Assembly: GCA_022559845.1 (NCBI GenBank)
Contig: CM040124.1
Span: 66,115,491 to 66,179,490 of the forward strand
From: Amorphophallus konjac
Lineage: Eukaryota > Streptophyta > Magnoliopsida > Alismatales > Araceae
Length of the DNA: 64,000 nucleotides
Direction of reading: 5' to 3'
The notes beneath the pieces were generated by a model. It made no database searches and was not told the origin of the DNA. It worked only from the letters and a program-made list of their open reading frames with translations. The first letter of the stretch is position 1, and every line of letters begins with the position of its first letter. The position numbers and the translations under genes were made by a program. Below are positions 10,686-23,179 of the stretch, piece by piece.

Positions 10686-11900
10686 TGATGCTGCTCCACA
10701 GTCGTCGTTTAAAAATGCCGTGCCACACAAATTTCAAAATTTATAACCGCACTCACTCACTCGAATGATTTTTGAAAATACGAGTACAGTGGTTAATACG
10801 GGTCGATCTCACGGGGAGAGAATATTTGATTTTAGTTCAAGTTAGAAATACCCTTGTGTTTGGAAAATAAAATGTTGTATTTGGAGTGCGATTATCACTA
10901 AAGAAATTTGAATTGTAACTGTAAATGACAAGAGATGAGTAAAGGAAATTTAGCCAATTGATTGAAGAATGCCGTCGTTTCCACGCCGAGCCTTTGATGA
11001 AGATCGCTCCGCCTAGGAAGTCGACGCCGTGAGAGGATTTGAAGAAGACTTACTGCTTCGGATATGTTTGAAGAAACACTTAAGAAGACAAGGGTTGCAT
11101 ATAATAAGTTTGAAAACTTAAGTTTGAAAACATAACAGAATTCAAGTGAAAATAAGGATTGGAAGAAAAAAACATAACTTCAAATCTAATGGAATTAGAA
11201 GAAGTGTAAAACATGAACATTGTAGAGAATTGAAAGAGGAAGAACTTTGATGAAGAACACAGACACAGAAAATAAGAGGAAGGCAATGAAAAATCAAGAT
11301 CTATCACTGCTGGTGAATAGTAATTGACAGAAAAATAGCACCTTGCAAAATTAATTCCAGAGCTCAAACGAAGAGGAATTTGATAAAGTGGTAGAAGAAT
11401 GAAATGGATATCTATAAGAGAGGAATAACTTTGATGAAGAACTCAGATTGAAAAGAGGTCTAGAAAGGCTTCAAAACATAAGAATACTAGAATGTCTCAC
11501 CACAGATGAACAGTAAACACCTAAAATAGCACTTAAGAAAATGGGTAATAACTCTATGAATCAGGAAGAATTTGAAGAAATGCTAAACAGAGAAGTTGAA
11601 GAAAACGTAAAAAGGAACAACTTTCGTGAAGAACTCAAATTGAAATGAAGACCATAATAATAAGTAATTGGACCAAGAATAGACTGAATGCTTAAAAAGA
11701 ACCTTGCATTAATATCAAATCAACTTACAAAGGTGACACCAAAAGCTTGTAAAACATCAAGATCCAACCCTCCTATGGAGCTCTACTAAGACTTACAATG
11801 AAGAACTTCAAGAATACAATGGAAAACCTTCACAATCTCTATGCTATCACTCCTTCTCTCTCTCTAACAACTAACTAGTTCCATTACACATGAAGGCCCT

Positions 11901-11907
11901 TTATATA
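11901..11907 (-). promoter_or_regulatory. TATA box candidate, D LTR1
   Basis: TATATAA on the minus strand within GCCCTATATAAAGGGC, conserved at 20950-20956 (LTR2) and 24396-24402 (LTR3). Confidence 0.65.
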
Positions 11908-12079
11908 GGGCAACACATAACACCCCCTCTCATGTGAAACAACTCAAGTGCACCTAATTTTGACCTAAATTGGTAGGCTGGCATGTGCTACACATTTTGC
12001 CAATTTTTTCTGATTTTTTTCAGATTTTTCTGGCATTTTTTTGGCCTTCTTTTTCTCTATTTCTCTCACTTCCTCTCTC

Positions 12080-12350
12080 TGCCGGCACGTTGCGCCGACC
12101 GGCCGACTGGGTTATGCTGCCCGCCGTGGGCCCGCCGTGCGCCGAACCCTGCCGCCGTCGCCGCGTGTCGCACGCGGGCGCGTGCGCCCGCGCCTCCCCG
12201 CTGTCGCCTTCGCCCGCTCCGCCTGCCTGCGCCCGCCACGACCCCCGCCTTCGCCCCTTCGCGTGCCACGAGCCCCCCTCCCCCGCCTTCGCGCTTCTCG
12301 CCTCGTCGCCCGTGCGGGCGGCGAAGGCAGGAAGGGCGGGGCGGGGGGGG
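12080..12350. other. GC-rich island with terminal G run in D LTR
   Basis: About 270 bp of very GC- and CpG-rich DNA ending in a run of twelve or so G and abutting poly-T and (TA)n sequence. Copies occur at 24575-24850 (LTR3) and, with different sequence, 21135-21400 (LTR2). It lies in U3, upstream of the TATA box in element sense. The G run could form a quadruplex on the + strand. Confidence 0.7.
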
Positions 12351-12769
12351 GGGGTTTGAATCTTTTTTTTTGTTTTTATTTTTTTATTATATATATTATA
12401 TATATAAATATATATCTATATAGCTATATATATATCTATATATTATTAGAAAAATTCTAAAAAATAGTAAATAAATTTATTTTTTGTTCTAAAAATTTTT
12501 TTATTTTCTTTTTGAACAATTTCCTGGGCTTTTGGCCCATTCAAAATATAATTTTTATTTTCTTTTTATTTTCTTTTTCTTGGAGCTTTTCTCGTACTGC
12601 GTGCCTACATAAATACATAAAAATTATTATTAAAATTTATTTAATTAAAAAAAATAAACATTTGATTTAAAATCAACAGTAAGTGTGAGAAGTGTATATT
12701 TATTAATATTTAAGCGCATAAAAGTGTATATAATCATGAATTAAATGGTAAAAATACACACTTATTACA

Positions 12770-12780
12770 CCCCCCAACTT
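12770..12780 (-). other. Element D polypurine tract
   Basis: Minus-strand AAGTTGGGGGG directly upstream of the 3' LTR in element sense; repeated at 21781-21791 beside the middle LTR. Confidence 0.85.
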
Positions 12781-13945
12781 ACTCATTGCTAGTCCCTTAG
12801 CAATGCACATAATGAAAAAAAATTTAGGACTAACAAGAGTTAAAATTATCCATGCCTCATTACTAGATCATCTTTCATAGAGTTAACTAAAGAGCAGGAA
12901 TCTGGAATAATTACCGCAGACTAACCTTAGGAACATGACCAAGAATTCTAATCAAAATTCAGTAGCACTTGTGCAAGTGAAATACTAAATTCACAGTAGA
13001 GACAATTGCGTCCTCCAGTTGCTATTCCGAACAAATGCCTTTCAATTCTGCACTTCTTAATGAGAGCTTTAAGCATAATAACTTTTTATCTGCCTTATTT
13101 CTATGTCCATTTTGGGATCATAATATTTTTTTCTTTTCGTTCTACTTTTTTTTCTTTACACACATGATGCTGCACTACCCTTCACTGTTTTGCGCGAACC
13201 TCAACACGTCTTAGGTGAAGTAGGCCCGGTTCCACAAATCAAAGTTCCCTTTTCCTTTTGACGCGAACCTCAACACGTCTTAGGTGAAGTAGGCCCGGTT
13301 ACTCAGAATCGGAGTATTTTTCATGGTGTTTTGTTTTCTCATAATTTTATATGGCAGAAAGCTTATAACGAATCTCTTTTTCAAGAAATGCAGAATATCC
13401 GACACATACCCAAAATAGCAGAAGGCTTGTCCTTCTTGTTTCATTAGCGTGCAACGTGAGTTTCTTTTTTTAAAGTGCATCTGAACTTTAAAGAGATTCT
13501 TAAATCAATTTTCCAGTGCTAGCTTAAAGAAATTATCCATCATCCTTTTCCTAGTTGTTGCTATTCCAGAATTACTTTTCATGAGACATGAATCCAGAAA
13601 CATCAACTCGGGGAAAACTGTTGTTTAGCGTGACAATACAAAAGTGACAATATAAAAGTACAAAATAGTAATAAAAAAATATTTTTTTTTATATTTGATC
13701 TCTCCCCCAACTTAAATGACATTGTCCTTAATGACACAAAATAGAAAGAGTAGAGAACAAGTAAACAGATAATATGGTTGGGATGGAAGGATACAACCTG
13801 ATGGGTGGGGCGAAGTGATGAAGGCTTTGTTGCGTTGTGGCCTGACAACTGAAAAACAAACACACTAAAATATCAAATCACAAAAATCATGGGTTGCCTC
13901 CCAAAAAGTGCTTAGTTTAACGTCTTCAGTCAGACGCAATGTAAC
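12781..13945 (-). other. Element D 3' non-coding region
   Basis: About 1.2 kb between the gag-pol stop and the PPT. It contains a direct repeat of about 37 bp (13191-13229 and 13262-13300; core AACCTCAACACGTCTTAGG). The segment up to about 13871 is duplicated near-identically at 21792-22858. No conserved ORF is visible. Confidence 0.75.
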
Positions 13946-16900
13946 TCATAATGAGTTTGTGAAGTGCACCTCATCAATGTGTATGTCAACTGAAACTCCC
14001 TCAATATAGGGTTTGAGTCGTTGGCCATTGAATTTAAAAATAGTCCCACTTTTAGGATCAAGAATTTCAATTGTACCGTGTGGGGATACTGAATGCACTA
14101 TGAAAGGACCCTCCCACCTAGATCTGAGCTTTCCAGGAAAAAGCTTGAGTCGCGAGTTGAACAACCAAACTCGTTGGTTAGGCTCAAAAGTTTTTCGAGA
14201 GATGTGTTTGTCATGAAAAGCTTTCATTTTGGCCTTGTAAATCCTAGAATTTTCATAAGATTCCATCCGTAACTCATCTAGCTCATTCAATTGTAATGCC
14301 CGATTTTCTCCTGCTTGGGTTAAGTCCAAATTAAATTGCTTTATAGCCCAGTATGCTTTGTGTTCCAATTCCACCGGAAGGTGACATGCTTTCCCATAGA
14401 TCAACCTAAAAGGTGACATTCCAATGGGGGTTTTGTAGGCTGTCCTGTAAGCCCACAGAGCATCATCTAGTCTCTCTGACCAGTCCTTCCTATCAGGTCG
14501 GACTGTTTTCTGTAGAATGTTCTTGATTTCTCTATTAGAGACCTCCACTTGTCCACTTATTTGAGGATGGTAAGGTGTGGCTACCTTGTGGGTGATCCCA
14601 TATTTTCTTAACAAGGTTTTGAATTGGGAGTTAGTGAAATGGCTACCCCCATCACTGATTATTGCTCTTGGGAACCCAAACCTTGAAAAGATGTTTTTCT
14701 GGATGAACTTTAGAACCACTTTGTGATCATTGGTTCTAGTAGCCACTGCCTCAATCCATTTGGAGACATAATCAACAGCTACCAATATGTACTCATATCC
14801 AAAAGATGATGGGAATGGACCCATGAAATCAATCCCCCAGACATCAAAGATTTCCACCACAAGGATGGGGTTTAATGGCATCATATCTCTTTTAGAAATG
14901 TTTCCCATGGTTTGACACTTGGGACAAGATTGACTGAATGCGTGACCATCCTTGAATAGAGTGGGCCAATAGAAACCACTTTGTAGGATTTTTGTCGCAG
15001 TTTTCTTCCCAGAAAAATGCCCCCCACATGAAAGAGTATGACAGAAGGTAAGAATGCTTTGATGTTCATTTTCTGGGACGCACCTTCTTATGACATTATC
15101 AGCACAGATTCGGAAAAGTTCTGGGTCCTCCCAAAAGTGATATTTTATCTGAGAAAGAAATCGATCTTTCTCTTGTTTGGACCAGCCATTAGGAATTAAT
15201 CCTACGGCCAAATAGTTAACAATATCCGCAAACCATGGAGGTCTTCTTTGAGAAATGGTCAGCAATTGTTCATCAGGGAAGGAGTCTTGAATGGGTTCAC
15301 TTCCTTGAACTAGGATCCTAGATAAGTGATCTGCTACAACATTTTCAAACCCCTTTTTATCCTGAATCTCAATGTCAAATTCTTGCAAGAGCAAGATCCA
15401 CCTGATTAAACGTGGTTTGGCCTCCTTTTTGGACAATAGGTATCTCAGAGCGGAATGGTCCGAATAGATGATGACTTTGGATCCTAAAAGATAGGATCGG
15501 AACTTCTCGAGTGCAAAGACTACAGCCAACAATTCTTTCTCAGTTGTGGTGTAGTTCTTTTGGGCCTCACCCAGGGTTCGACTGGCATAGTAAATCACAA
15601 CTGGGCTCTTATTCATCCTTTGGCCCAATACAACTCCCATGGCATAATCAGAAGCATCACACATGATTTCAAAAGGTAGTGACCAATCTGGGGGTTGTAG
15701 GATTGGAGCTTGAGTCACTGCCTTTTTCAAGAAGTTGTGTGCTTGAAGACATGAATCATCAAAGTGGAAGGGCGTATCTTTGGCCAACAAGTTGCACAAA
15801 GGACGAGAAATCTTTGAAAAGTCCTTAATGAATCGTCGGTAGAAACCAACGTGGCCCAGAAATGATCGGATCTGTTTAACTGATGTTGGGGGAGGCAAAC
15901 TAGAAATTAAATCAATTTTTACTTTATCTACCTCGATTCCCCTGTCAGAAATAACATGTCCCAACACAATTCCTTCCTTTACCATAAAATGGCTCTTTTC
16001 CCAACTCAAAACCAGATTTGTTTCTATACACCGTTTCAAGATTCTTTTCAAGTTTTGTAAACAAATCTCAAATGAATCCCCAAAAATAGAGAAATCATCC
16101 ATAAAGATTTCAAGAAAATCACCCACCATGTCAGAAAAGATAGCCATCATGCACCGTTGAAAAGTGGCTGGTGCATTATACAATCCAAAAGGCATTCGTC
16201 GAAAAGTAAATGTACCATATGGACATGTGAAGGTGGTCTTCTCTTGATCCTCTGGGTACATGGCCACTTGATTGTATCCTGAGTAACCATCCAAAAAGTA
16301 AAAGTACTTTTGTCCAGCAAGTTTCTCTAGGATTTGGTCAATGAAAGGTAAAGGGAAGTGATCTTTCTTAGTGACTGCATTTAACTTCCTGTAGTCTATG
16401 CATACCCTCCATCCCGTAGTCAATCGAGTAGGCAGGGGCTCGCCTTGTTCATTTTCAATGACTGTGAGTCCTGACTTCTTGGGAATAATTTGCGTAGGGC
16501 TCACCCAATTGCTATCCGAAATGGGGTAGATGATTTCAGCATCTAACCATTTGACCACCTCCTTTTTCACCACTTCTGTCATATTGGGATTTAATCTTCT
16601 TTGTGACTCTCTAATAGGCTTAGCATTTGGCTCAGAGTAGATGTGATACATGCAGATTGAGGGGCTAATACCTTTGAGGTCAGCCACAGTCCATCCAATG
16701 GCAGCTTTATGAGTTTTAAGGAGTTCGTGTAGCTGGGCTTCTTGTGTGGGAGACAAATCAGAAGCAATTATCACAGGTAAAGTCTCCTTGGGCCCTAGAA
16801 ATGTATACTTCAAAGACTTAGGCAAGGGTTTGAGTTCCAATTGTGGTGGGGCCTGGAGTGAAGGCATCGCCGGCTCAGTGTTGAGTTGTGGCCAAGGTTC

Positions 16901-19477
16901 CACCTTAGTAGGCCACAATGCCACGTTCCTTGAGTCAAGCCCATAGACATCTTCCATGGATTCCTTATCATCCAACTCATCTAAATCAATGGGTTCATTT
17001 AAGGGAGAACAATTTTCAATGAGGTCCTCAATTACATCAACTGTGTAACAGTCTTCCTCATTCGCCATGTGTTTAGAAGCCTTGAAGACATTGAGAGTGA
17101 TTTTCTGATTTCCAAAAGAGATATCCATGAGCCCCGACTTACAATTAATATTGGCATTGGCAGTGGCCAGGAAAGGTCGTCCTAAAATGATGGGACTTTG
17201 AGCCAGGTCATGGCTAAGTTCCAAGTCAAGAATCAAAAAGTCTACAGGAAAGTAGCAAGTGTCTATCTTGACAAGGACATCCTCCACCAATCCCCTTGGT
17301 GTCCTAACAGATCTATCTGCTAATTGGAGGATCACCGGGGTTGGTTTAAGTTCTCCTATCCCGAACTTTTGATAAACAGAAGTTGGCAGTAAATTCACAC
17401 TAGCCCCTAATTCCAATAGGGCTTTTTCAAAGGTTATACCTCCAATGACACAAGAGATGAGTGGTGCACCAGGATCTTTCATTTTCTGTGGAAGTTGGTT
17501 CAACAAGACCGCACTTACATCCTCTGACAGTAGAGTTTTCCTAGTGGCTGTCCTAGGCTCCCTCTTTTGTGTGCACAGATCTTTGAGGAATTTAACATAA
17601 GCAGGCACATGTTGGATAGCATCTAGAAGTGGGATGTTGATATGAACTTGCTTGAATATCTCCAACATTTGCTCATTACGGACCTGAGCTCGTTGTTCCT
17701 TTTTCTCCTTTCTTGTTCCTAAGGCTGATGGAAAAGGGATTTTAGGCTGATAAATCCCAGGGGTATCCTCAACTTGAACTTTCCCTTTGTCCTTCTTATT
17801 CTCCTCATGACCCACTGTACTTGTGGAAGTAGGTATGGGTTCCTCATCCTTATGATCCGAAATCTTGGGTTGGCTTGAGCTGGCTTCGCCCCTTCCCTCA
17901 TCGTATGGATCTGCAAGGATCTTTCCACTTCTTAATGTAGTAATGGTTTTAGCATTCTCAACATGAGGGTTCTTAGGTTGTACTTGTAGTGGTGGCTGTG
18001 AATTAAAACCAGGTGGATAGTTCCTAGGATTTGCTATGGGTTGGCTAGGCAATTGGCCTGGTTCCCTCCTCATATTTGCTTCAGTCATTTGACCAACCTG
18101 GGCCTCCATCCTAGAAACAGCTTGTTGAAGTTGGGCAGTAAAAGATTGTTGTTGAGCCAAAAGAAGTTGTTGGAATTGTTGTAAAAACCTATCCTCATTT
18201 TGAGTGGATAGCTGAGATTGAGATGATTGATCATAAGTGGGCGGGACAAATTGTTGATGCGGTTGTGTAGGTAATGGATGAGAAGGTTGCCCTCTATTAA
18301 AAGCTTGGTTTTGGAAGTTGGTCTGATATTGGGCCTTATTTGGAAAATTATTAGCCTGAGAATTTTGGGCCTGAACCTGTTGTGACTTCCAAGAGAAGTT
18401 GGGATGGTTCCTCCATCCTGGGTTATAGGTGTCACTATAGGGATTGTTGTTAGGTCTTTGATATGAATTGGCTTGTGACCTAGTCTCCCTAAAGTTCTGG
18501 ATTTCAGAGCAATTCTCAACCAAGTGATACGAACCATTGCATAAGACACACATAAAAGGCTCAATATTTTTGGCAGTTTCATAAGTTTTTTCAATTTTTG
18601 TCATTTCTAAGGTCTCCAGTCTTCTGGCCAATGCTCCCATTTTGACTTCAATATCAACTTCTTTGTCCACTTGGAACAAACCGCCCCTTGTGACTGTCCT
18701 CCTTGGTTCCTTAATAGTTTCCCACTGTTGTGATTTTTCTGCAATTTCATCTAAAAATGCCCAAGCTTCTTCTGCTTTTTTATTGGTGAATCCCCCATTA
18801 CACATGGACTCTACCATAGTCCGAGTATTGAAATCCAACCCTTCGTATAGAATTTGGACTAATCTCCATTGTTCAAATCCATGGTGAGGGCATTGCAACA
18901 GAAGATCATTGAATCTTTCCATGTATCTCCACAGAGTTTCACCATCAAGATGAATAAAGCTATTGAGTTTTTGTCTAATGGTGGCAGTCTTGTGGTTTGG
19001 AAAAAAATTCTTTAAAAATTCAGTAGATAGGCCATCCCATGTTGTAATCGACCGAGGCCGTAATGAGTACAACCAATTCTTGGCTTTATCCCTTAAAGAG
19101 AATGGAAACAATCTTAACTTAAGGGACTCAGCACTTAGATTAGTGAAGCTCATTGTACTGCAAATCTCCTCAAAATCTCTTACATGATGATATGGGTTCT
19201 CAGCTTCCTCCCCTCTAAAGACAGGCAACATTTGGATAATTCCTGACTTACGCTCAAAATGCCCATTATGTTCAGATAACTGAATGCAAGAGGGTTGGCT
19301 AGCCCTCGAAGGATACATGTAATCTTTTAATGTTCTAGGTTGAGCGACAATTCCTTCCTTTGGGGCTTCCATCTCTATAGACTCAACTCTTGTGTTTTTA
19401 AGACTGTGTTGTAGAGTTCTCTCAATCTCAGAATCAAGCTGAGCTAGATCAGGACAAAGAGATCTTCTACCATGCAT
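13946..19477 (-). CDS. Athila-type gag-pol polyprotein, uninterrupted (element D)
   Basis: One 1843-residue frame without stops, a full-length Gypsy gag-pol. Order: gag capsid region (about 75-255); zinc knuckle C310-C313-H318-C323; Gln/Asn/Pro-rich linker (about 335-500); aspartic protease (about 675-800); RT with YRKLN (1029-1033), [10 protein letters not shown] (1061-1070), MPFGLYNAP (1095-1103) and FMDD (1125-1128); RNase H with CDAS (1273-1276) and YSDH (1338-1341); integrase HHCC-type zinc region (H1480, H1487, C1518, C1521) and catalytic D1550, D1609, E1645 with D-x35-E spacing. The Athila RT motif FMDDFS and integrase phrase EVSNREIK are typical. Oddity: the protease site reads E689-L-G where the family normally has D-L-G, so processing may be lost. 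The start is the first ATG of the frame. The polyprotein would supply capsid, reverse transcription and integration. Confidence 0.93.
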   Translation of the reverse strand: MHGRRSLCPDLAQLDSEIERTLQHSLKNTRVESIEMEAPKEGIVAQPRTLKDYMYPSRASQPSCIQLSEHNGHFERKSGIIQMLPVFRGEEAENPYHHVRDFEEICSTMSFTNLSAESLKLRLFPFSLRDKAKNWLYSLRPRSITTWDGLSTEFLKNFFPNHKTATIRQKLNSFIHLDGETLWRYMERFNDLLLQCPHHGFEQWRLVQILYEGLDFNTRTMVESMCNGGFTNKKAEEAWAFLDEIAEKSQQWETIKEPRRTVTRGGLFQVDKEVDIEVKMGALARRLETLEMTKIEKTYETAKNIEPFMCVLCNGSYHLVENCSEIQNFRETRSQANSYQRPNNNPYSDTYNPGWRNHPNFSWKSQQVQAQNSQANNFPNKAQYQTNFQNQAFNRGQPSHPLPTQPHQQFVPPTYDQSSQSQLSTQNEDRFLQQFQQLLLAQQQSFTAQLQQAVSRMEAQVGQMTEANMRREPGQLPSQPIANPRNYPPGFNSQPPLQVQPKNPHVENAKTITTLRSGKILADPYDEGRGEASSSQPKISDHKDEEPIPTSTSTVGHEENKKDKGKVQVEDTPGIYQPKIPFPSALGTRKEKKEQRAQVRNEQMLEIFKQVHINIPLLDAIQHVPAYVKFLKDLCTQKREPRTATRKTLLSEDVSAVLLNQLPQKMKDPGAPLISCVIGGITFEKALLELGASVNLLPTSVYQKFGIGELKPTPVILQLADRSVRTPRGLVEDVLVKIDTCYFPVDFLILDLELSHDLAQSPIILGRPFLATANANINCKSGLMDISFGNQKITLNVFKASKHMANEEDCYTVDVIEDLIENCSPLNEPIDLDELDDKESMEDVYGLDSRNVALWPTKVEPWPQLNTEPAMPSLQAPPQLELKPLPKSLKYTFLGPKETLPVIIASDLSPTQEAQLHELLKTHKAAIGWTVADLKGISPSICMYHIYSEPNAKPIRESQRRLNPNMTEVVKKEVVKWLDAEIIYPISDSNWVSPTQIIPKKSGLTVIENEQGEPLPTRLTTGWRVCIDYRKLNAVTKKDHFPLPFIDQILEKLAGQKYFYFLDGYSGYNQVAMYPEDQEKTTFTCPYGTFTFRRMPFGLYNAPATFQRCMMAIFSDMVGDFLEIFMDDFSIFGDSFEICLQNLKRILKRCIETNLVLSWEKSHFMVKEGIVLGHVISDRGIEVDKVKIDLISSLPPPTSVKQIRSFLGHVGFYRRFIKDFSKISRPLCNLLAKDTPFHFDDSCLQAHNFLKKAVTQAPILQPPDWSLPFEIMCDASDYAMGVVLGQRMNKSPVVIYYASRTLGEAQKNYTTTEKELLAVVFALEKFRSYLLGSKVIIYSDHSALRYLLSKKEAKPRLIRWILLLQEFDIEIQDKKGFENVVADHLSRILVQGSEPIQDSFPDEQLLTISQRRPPWFADIVNYLAVGLIPNGWSKQEKDRFLSQIKYHFWEDPELFRICADNVIRRCVPENEHQSILTFCHTLSCGGHFSGKKTATKILQSGFYWPTLFKDGHAFSQSCPKCQTMGNISKRDMMPLNPILVVEIFDVWGIDFMGPFPSSFGYEYILVAVDYVSKWIEAVATRTNDHKVVLKFIQKNIFSRFGFPRAIISDGGSHFTNSQFKTLLRKYGITHKVATPYHPQISGQVEVSNREIKNILQKTVRPDRKDWSERLDDALWAYRTAYKTPIGMSPFRLIYGKACHLPVELEHKAYWAIKQFNLDLTQAGENRALQLNELDELRMESYENSRIYKAKMKAFHDKHISRKTFEPNQRVWLFNSRLKLFPGKLRSRWEGPFIVHSVSPHGTIEILDPKSGTIFKFNGQRLKPYIEGVSVDIHIDEVHFTNSL

Positions 19478-20400
19478 ACACTCTGATTCCTTAGATTGAA
19501 TTATGCATAGAATATTACTCCTTTTTTTTGTTGTTTTATTTTAAGAAGACACGAACAAGTTATCACACAATTCAACCTAAGACACCTAGGGGTACTCTGA
19601 ATCTACAGGTGGGGTTTCACAAAGTGATCAAAGTACAATGAAAGTTTATCCTCAAAATTTCCACCAGCCAGGTAAAGGGTGGGGTAGTGGGAGGCTCCCC
19701 TTGCTTTCACAAGGTCCTAATTAAGTAACCACTAGCCCGCTTAAGGCGTTTACCGTCCGACCATCTTGTCTTAGGCACCGGTTTCCACATGAGGATAAAC
19801 TCAAATCGTAATGAAATCACAGTGTGATCCTAGGGCCAACGTCTACTGACTTTTATTAAGGCCTAGGTAATGCAGAGATGCAAGGGAACTGTGGTTTGCG
19901 GGCTAAGGGAGGGTGATGAAATCCCCACCTTATATTGTTAGGGGTGTTGCCCTTAAAGTATTTTGAAATGAAAATGCACACCACAATTTCAAACAAGGGG
20001 TTCTTTATACAAAATGATTGCCAGAATATGGTGAGTAGAACGTACCTTGCCCCTCGCAATCTTCAATATGCAATTGACAGGAATTAAATAAAGAAAAGTT
20101 CTATGCTAAATGATGCATGTCCTAAAACATGATGTGTGGTTTCTAATCTTGAAATGAATTTTTTAGATTTTGGTACAAGTATTTTTTTGTTTTTAATTAA
20201 TGACCCTATCTAGCCAGCACAAATTTTTTTTTTTTTGATGTTTTATGATTTTTATTGAGTTTTGAAGAATTTTTCAAAGTTTTGTAAAACTTTTTCAGAA
20301 ATTGGAAAAGTAGAACCTGTTTCTTGGTTTCAGCCCTTTAGGGATGCTTCCAGGCTTTCAACAACGTTTCATATCCTTGGAATTTCAGGTTCCAAAAATT
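19478..20400 (-). other. Element D leader adjoining gag (PBS side deleted)
   Basis: Non-coding DNA between the gag start and the middle LTR. It carries the block shared with the C LTR (19667-19800) and poly-T tracts. Compared with the second leader copy (22859-23179), about 140 bp next to the LTR, including the tRNA-Asp primer site, has been lost; only CCAAAAATTT remains beside LTR2. Confidence 0.75.
19667..19800. other. Block shared between C LTR and D leader (D copy)
   Basis: Aligns with 9554-9690 and 31299-31430. The hairpin is CCTTG-CTTTCA-CAAGG (19699-19714). The long conserved core is GGTCCTAATTAAGTAACCAC just after it. It lies in the untranslated leader of D but in the LTR of C. Confidence 0.7.
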
Positions 20401-21780
20401 TGGTGCTGCTCGACAGTCGTCGTTTAAAAATGTCGTGCCACATAAATTTCAAAATTTATAACCGCACTCACTCACTCGAATGATTTTTAAAAATACGAGT
20501 ACAGTGGTGAATACGGGTCGATCCCACGGGGAGAGAATATTTGATTTTAGTTCAAGTTGGAAATACCCTTGTGTTTGAAAAATAAAATGTTGTATTTGGA
20601 GTGCGATTATCACTAAAGAAATTTGAATTGTAACTGTAAATGACAAGAGATAAGTAAAGGAAATTCAGCCAATTGATTGAAGAATGCCGTCGTTTCCACG
20701 CCGAGCCTTTGATGAAGATCGCTCCGCCTAGGAAGTCGACGCCGTGAGAGGATTTGAAGAAGACTTACCGCTTCGGATATGTTTGAAGAAACAAAAGGTG
20801 ACACCAAAAGCTTGTAAAATATCAAGATCCAACCCCCCTATGGAGCTCTACTAAGACTTACAATGAAGAACTTCAAGAATACAATGGAAAACCTTCACAA
20901 TCTCTATGCTATCTCCCCCCCTCTCTCTCTCTTCTAACAACTCACTCCTTTATATAGGGCAACACATAACACCCCATCTCATGTGAAATAACTCAATTGC
21001 ACCTAATTTTGCCTAAATTGGTAGGCTGGAATGTGCTGCACACTTTGTCATTTTTTTCTGATTTTTTTTCAGATTTTTCTGGTATTTTTTTTGCCTTCTT
21101 TTCCTTCTCTTTCTCTCTTTCTTTCTCATTTTCTCTCTGCCGGCGCGTTGCGCCGACCGGCCGACCGCTGTTCGGCCGCCTGCCCGTGGGCCCGCCGTGC
21201 GCCCGCCTCCATCCAGCCGCCCGCGTGTCGCACGCGGGCGCACGCGCCCGCGTCTCCCCACCGCTGTTGTCGCTCCGCGTGGCCCTGCCGGGAGCCGCCA
21301 CGGCCCCCTCGCCTCGCCACGTCCCCCCCCGCCCCATTCGCCCGTTCCGCCTCGTCGCCCGTGCGGGCGGCGAAGGCGGGAAGGGTGGGGCGGGTGGTTC
21401 AAACATTATTTTTTTTTGTTTTTTTTAATATATATATATATATATATATCTATAAATAGTTAGAAAATTCTAAAAAATAGTAAATAAATTTATTTTTTGT
21501 TCTAATTTTTTTTTATTTTCTTTTTGAACAATTTCCTGGGCTTTTGGCCCATTCAAAATATAATTTTTATTTTCTTTTTTTTCTTTTTCTTGGAGCTTTT
21601 CTCGTACTGCATGCCTACATAAATACATAAAAATTGTTATTAAAATTTATTTAATTTCAAAAAAATAAACATTTGATTTAAAATCAACAGTAAGTGTGAG
21701 AAGTGTATATTTATTAATATTTAAGAGCATAAAAGTGTATATAATCATGAATTAAATGGTAAAAATACACACTTATCACA
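20401..21780 (-). repeat. Element D middle LTR (LTR2, internally deleted)
   Basis: Homologous to LTR1 and LTR3 but 1380 bp rather than about 2083 bp. The segment matching 11075-11727 is missing, and the GC island has different sequence. A TATA-like motif is kept at 20950-20956. It has a PPT on its right (21781-21791) but no PBS on its left, so by itself it could not prime reverse transcription of the gag-pol unit. Confidence 0.88.
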
Positions 21781-23155
21781 CCCCCCAACTTACTCATTGC
21801 TAGTCCCTTAGCAATGCACATAATGGGACTAACAAGAGTTAAAATTATCCATGCCTCATTGTTAGATCATCTTTCATAGAGTTAACTAAAGAGCAGGAAT
21901 CTGGAATAATTACCGCAGACTAACCTTAGGAATATGACCAAGAATTCTAATCAAAATTCAGTAGCACTTGTGCAAGTGAAATACTAAATTCACAATAGAG
22001 ACAATTGCGTCCTCTAGTTGCTATTCCGAACAAATGCCTTTCAATTCTACACTTCTTAATGAGAGCTTTAAGCATAATAGCTTTTTATCTGCCTTATTTC
22101 TATGTCCCTTTTGGGATCATAATATTTTTTTCTTTTCGTTCTACTTTTTTTTTCTTTACACACATGATGCTGCACTACCCTTCACGGTTTTGCACGAACC
22201 TCAACACGTCTTAGGTGAAGTAGGCCCGGTTCCACAGATCAAAGTTCCCTTTTCCTTTTGACGCGAACCTCAACACGTCTTAGGTGAAGTAGGCCCGGTT
22301 ACTCAGAATCGGAGCATTTTTCATGGTGTTTTATTTTCTCATAATTTTATATGGCAGAAAGCTTATAACGAATCTCTTTTTCAAGAAATTCAGAATATCC
22401 GACACATACCCAAAATAGCAGAAGGCTTGTCCTTCTTGTTTCATTGGCGTGAAACGTGAGTTTCTTTTTTTAAAGTGCATCTGAACTTTAAAGAGATTCT
22501 TAAATCAGTTTTCCAGTGCTAGCTTAAAGAAATTATCCATGATCCTTTTCCTAGTCGTTGCTATTCCAGAATTACTTTTCATGAGACATGAATCCAGAAA
22601 CATCAACTCGAGGAAAACTGTTGTTTAGCGTGACAATATAAAAGTACAAGAGATCAAATAAAAAAAAAAATTTTTTTTAGTTGATCTCCCCCCCCAACTT
22701 AAATGACATTGTCCTCAATGACACAAAATAGAAAGAGTAGAGAACAAGTAAACAGATAATATGGTTGGGATGGAAGGATACAACCTGATGGGTGGGGCGA
22801 AGTGATGAAGGCTTTGTTGCGTTGTGGCCTGACAACTGAAAAACAAACACACTAAAATGTTTTATGATTTTTTTTGTTTTGATGTTTTATGATTTTTATT
22901 GAGTTTTGAAGAATTTTTCAAAGTTCTGTAAAACTTTTTCAGAAATTGGAAAAGTAGAACCTGTTTTTTGGTTTCAGCCCTTTAGGGATGCTTCCAGGCT
23001 TTCAACAACGTTTCATATCCTTGGAATTTCAGGTTGCTTTCCCTCTTTCCTTGATTTTCAAATTTTTTTCGTTTTCCTGCACAAGTAAAAAGAGTAAAAT
23101 TAATATTCAAATATACAAATCAAACACAAGAATATCCAACTTTCAAAAATTCCAT
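21781..23155 (-). other. Coding-deleted D unit (3' region fused to leader)
   Basis: 21781-22858 repeats 12770-13871 nearly exactly, and 22859-23035 repeats the leader near 20225-20392. The join at about 22858/22859 removes all of gag-pol. The remaining 23036-23155 is leader sequence next to the PBS that the other unit has lost. No ORF with a recognisable domain occurs here. Confidence 0.85.
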
Positions 23156-23173
23156 TCCCCGGCAACGGCGCCA
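23156..23173 (-). other. Element D primer-binding site (tRNA-Asp)
   Basis: Minus-strand TGGCGCCGTTGCCGGGGA, complementary to the 3' end of plant tRNA-Asp, six bases from LTR3. This primer is usual for Athila/Tat elements. It is the only PBS in D. Confidence 0.88.
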
Positions 23174-23179
23174 AAAATT

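Larger units (their letters stand above)
10686..12769 (-). repeat. Element D 3' LTR (LTR1)
   Basis: Matches 23180-25261 along its length. On the + strand it runs from TGATGCTGCTC to ATTACA, next to a PPT. It holds a GC-rich island (about 12080-12350) ending in a long G run, followed by T-rich and (TA)n DNA to about 12450. In minus sense the island lies upstream of the TATA-like TATATAA (11901-11907). ORFs over the island occur in several frames on both strands and reflect base composition only. Confidence 0.93.

Noticed and set aside
11970..12460. Overlapping Pro/Arg/Ala-rich ORFs of 129-146 codons
   Set aside because: They occur in several frames on both strands over the GC island of the D LTR and recur in the other LTRs; compositional, no domain.
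14013..19187. Plus-strand and off-frame ORFs overlapping the D polyprotein
   Set aside because: Shadows of the 1843-codon gag-pol frame on the minus strand.
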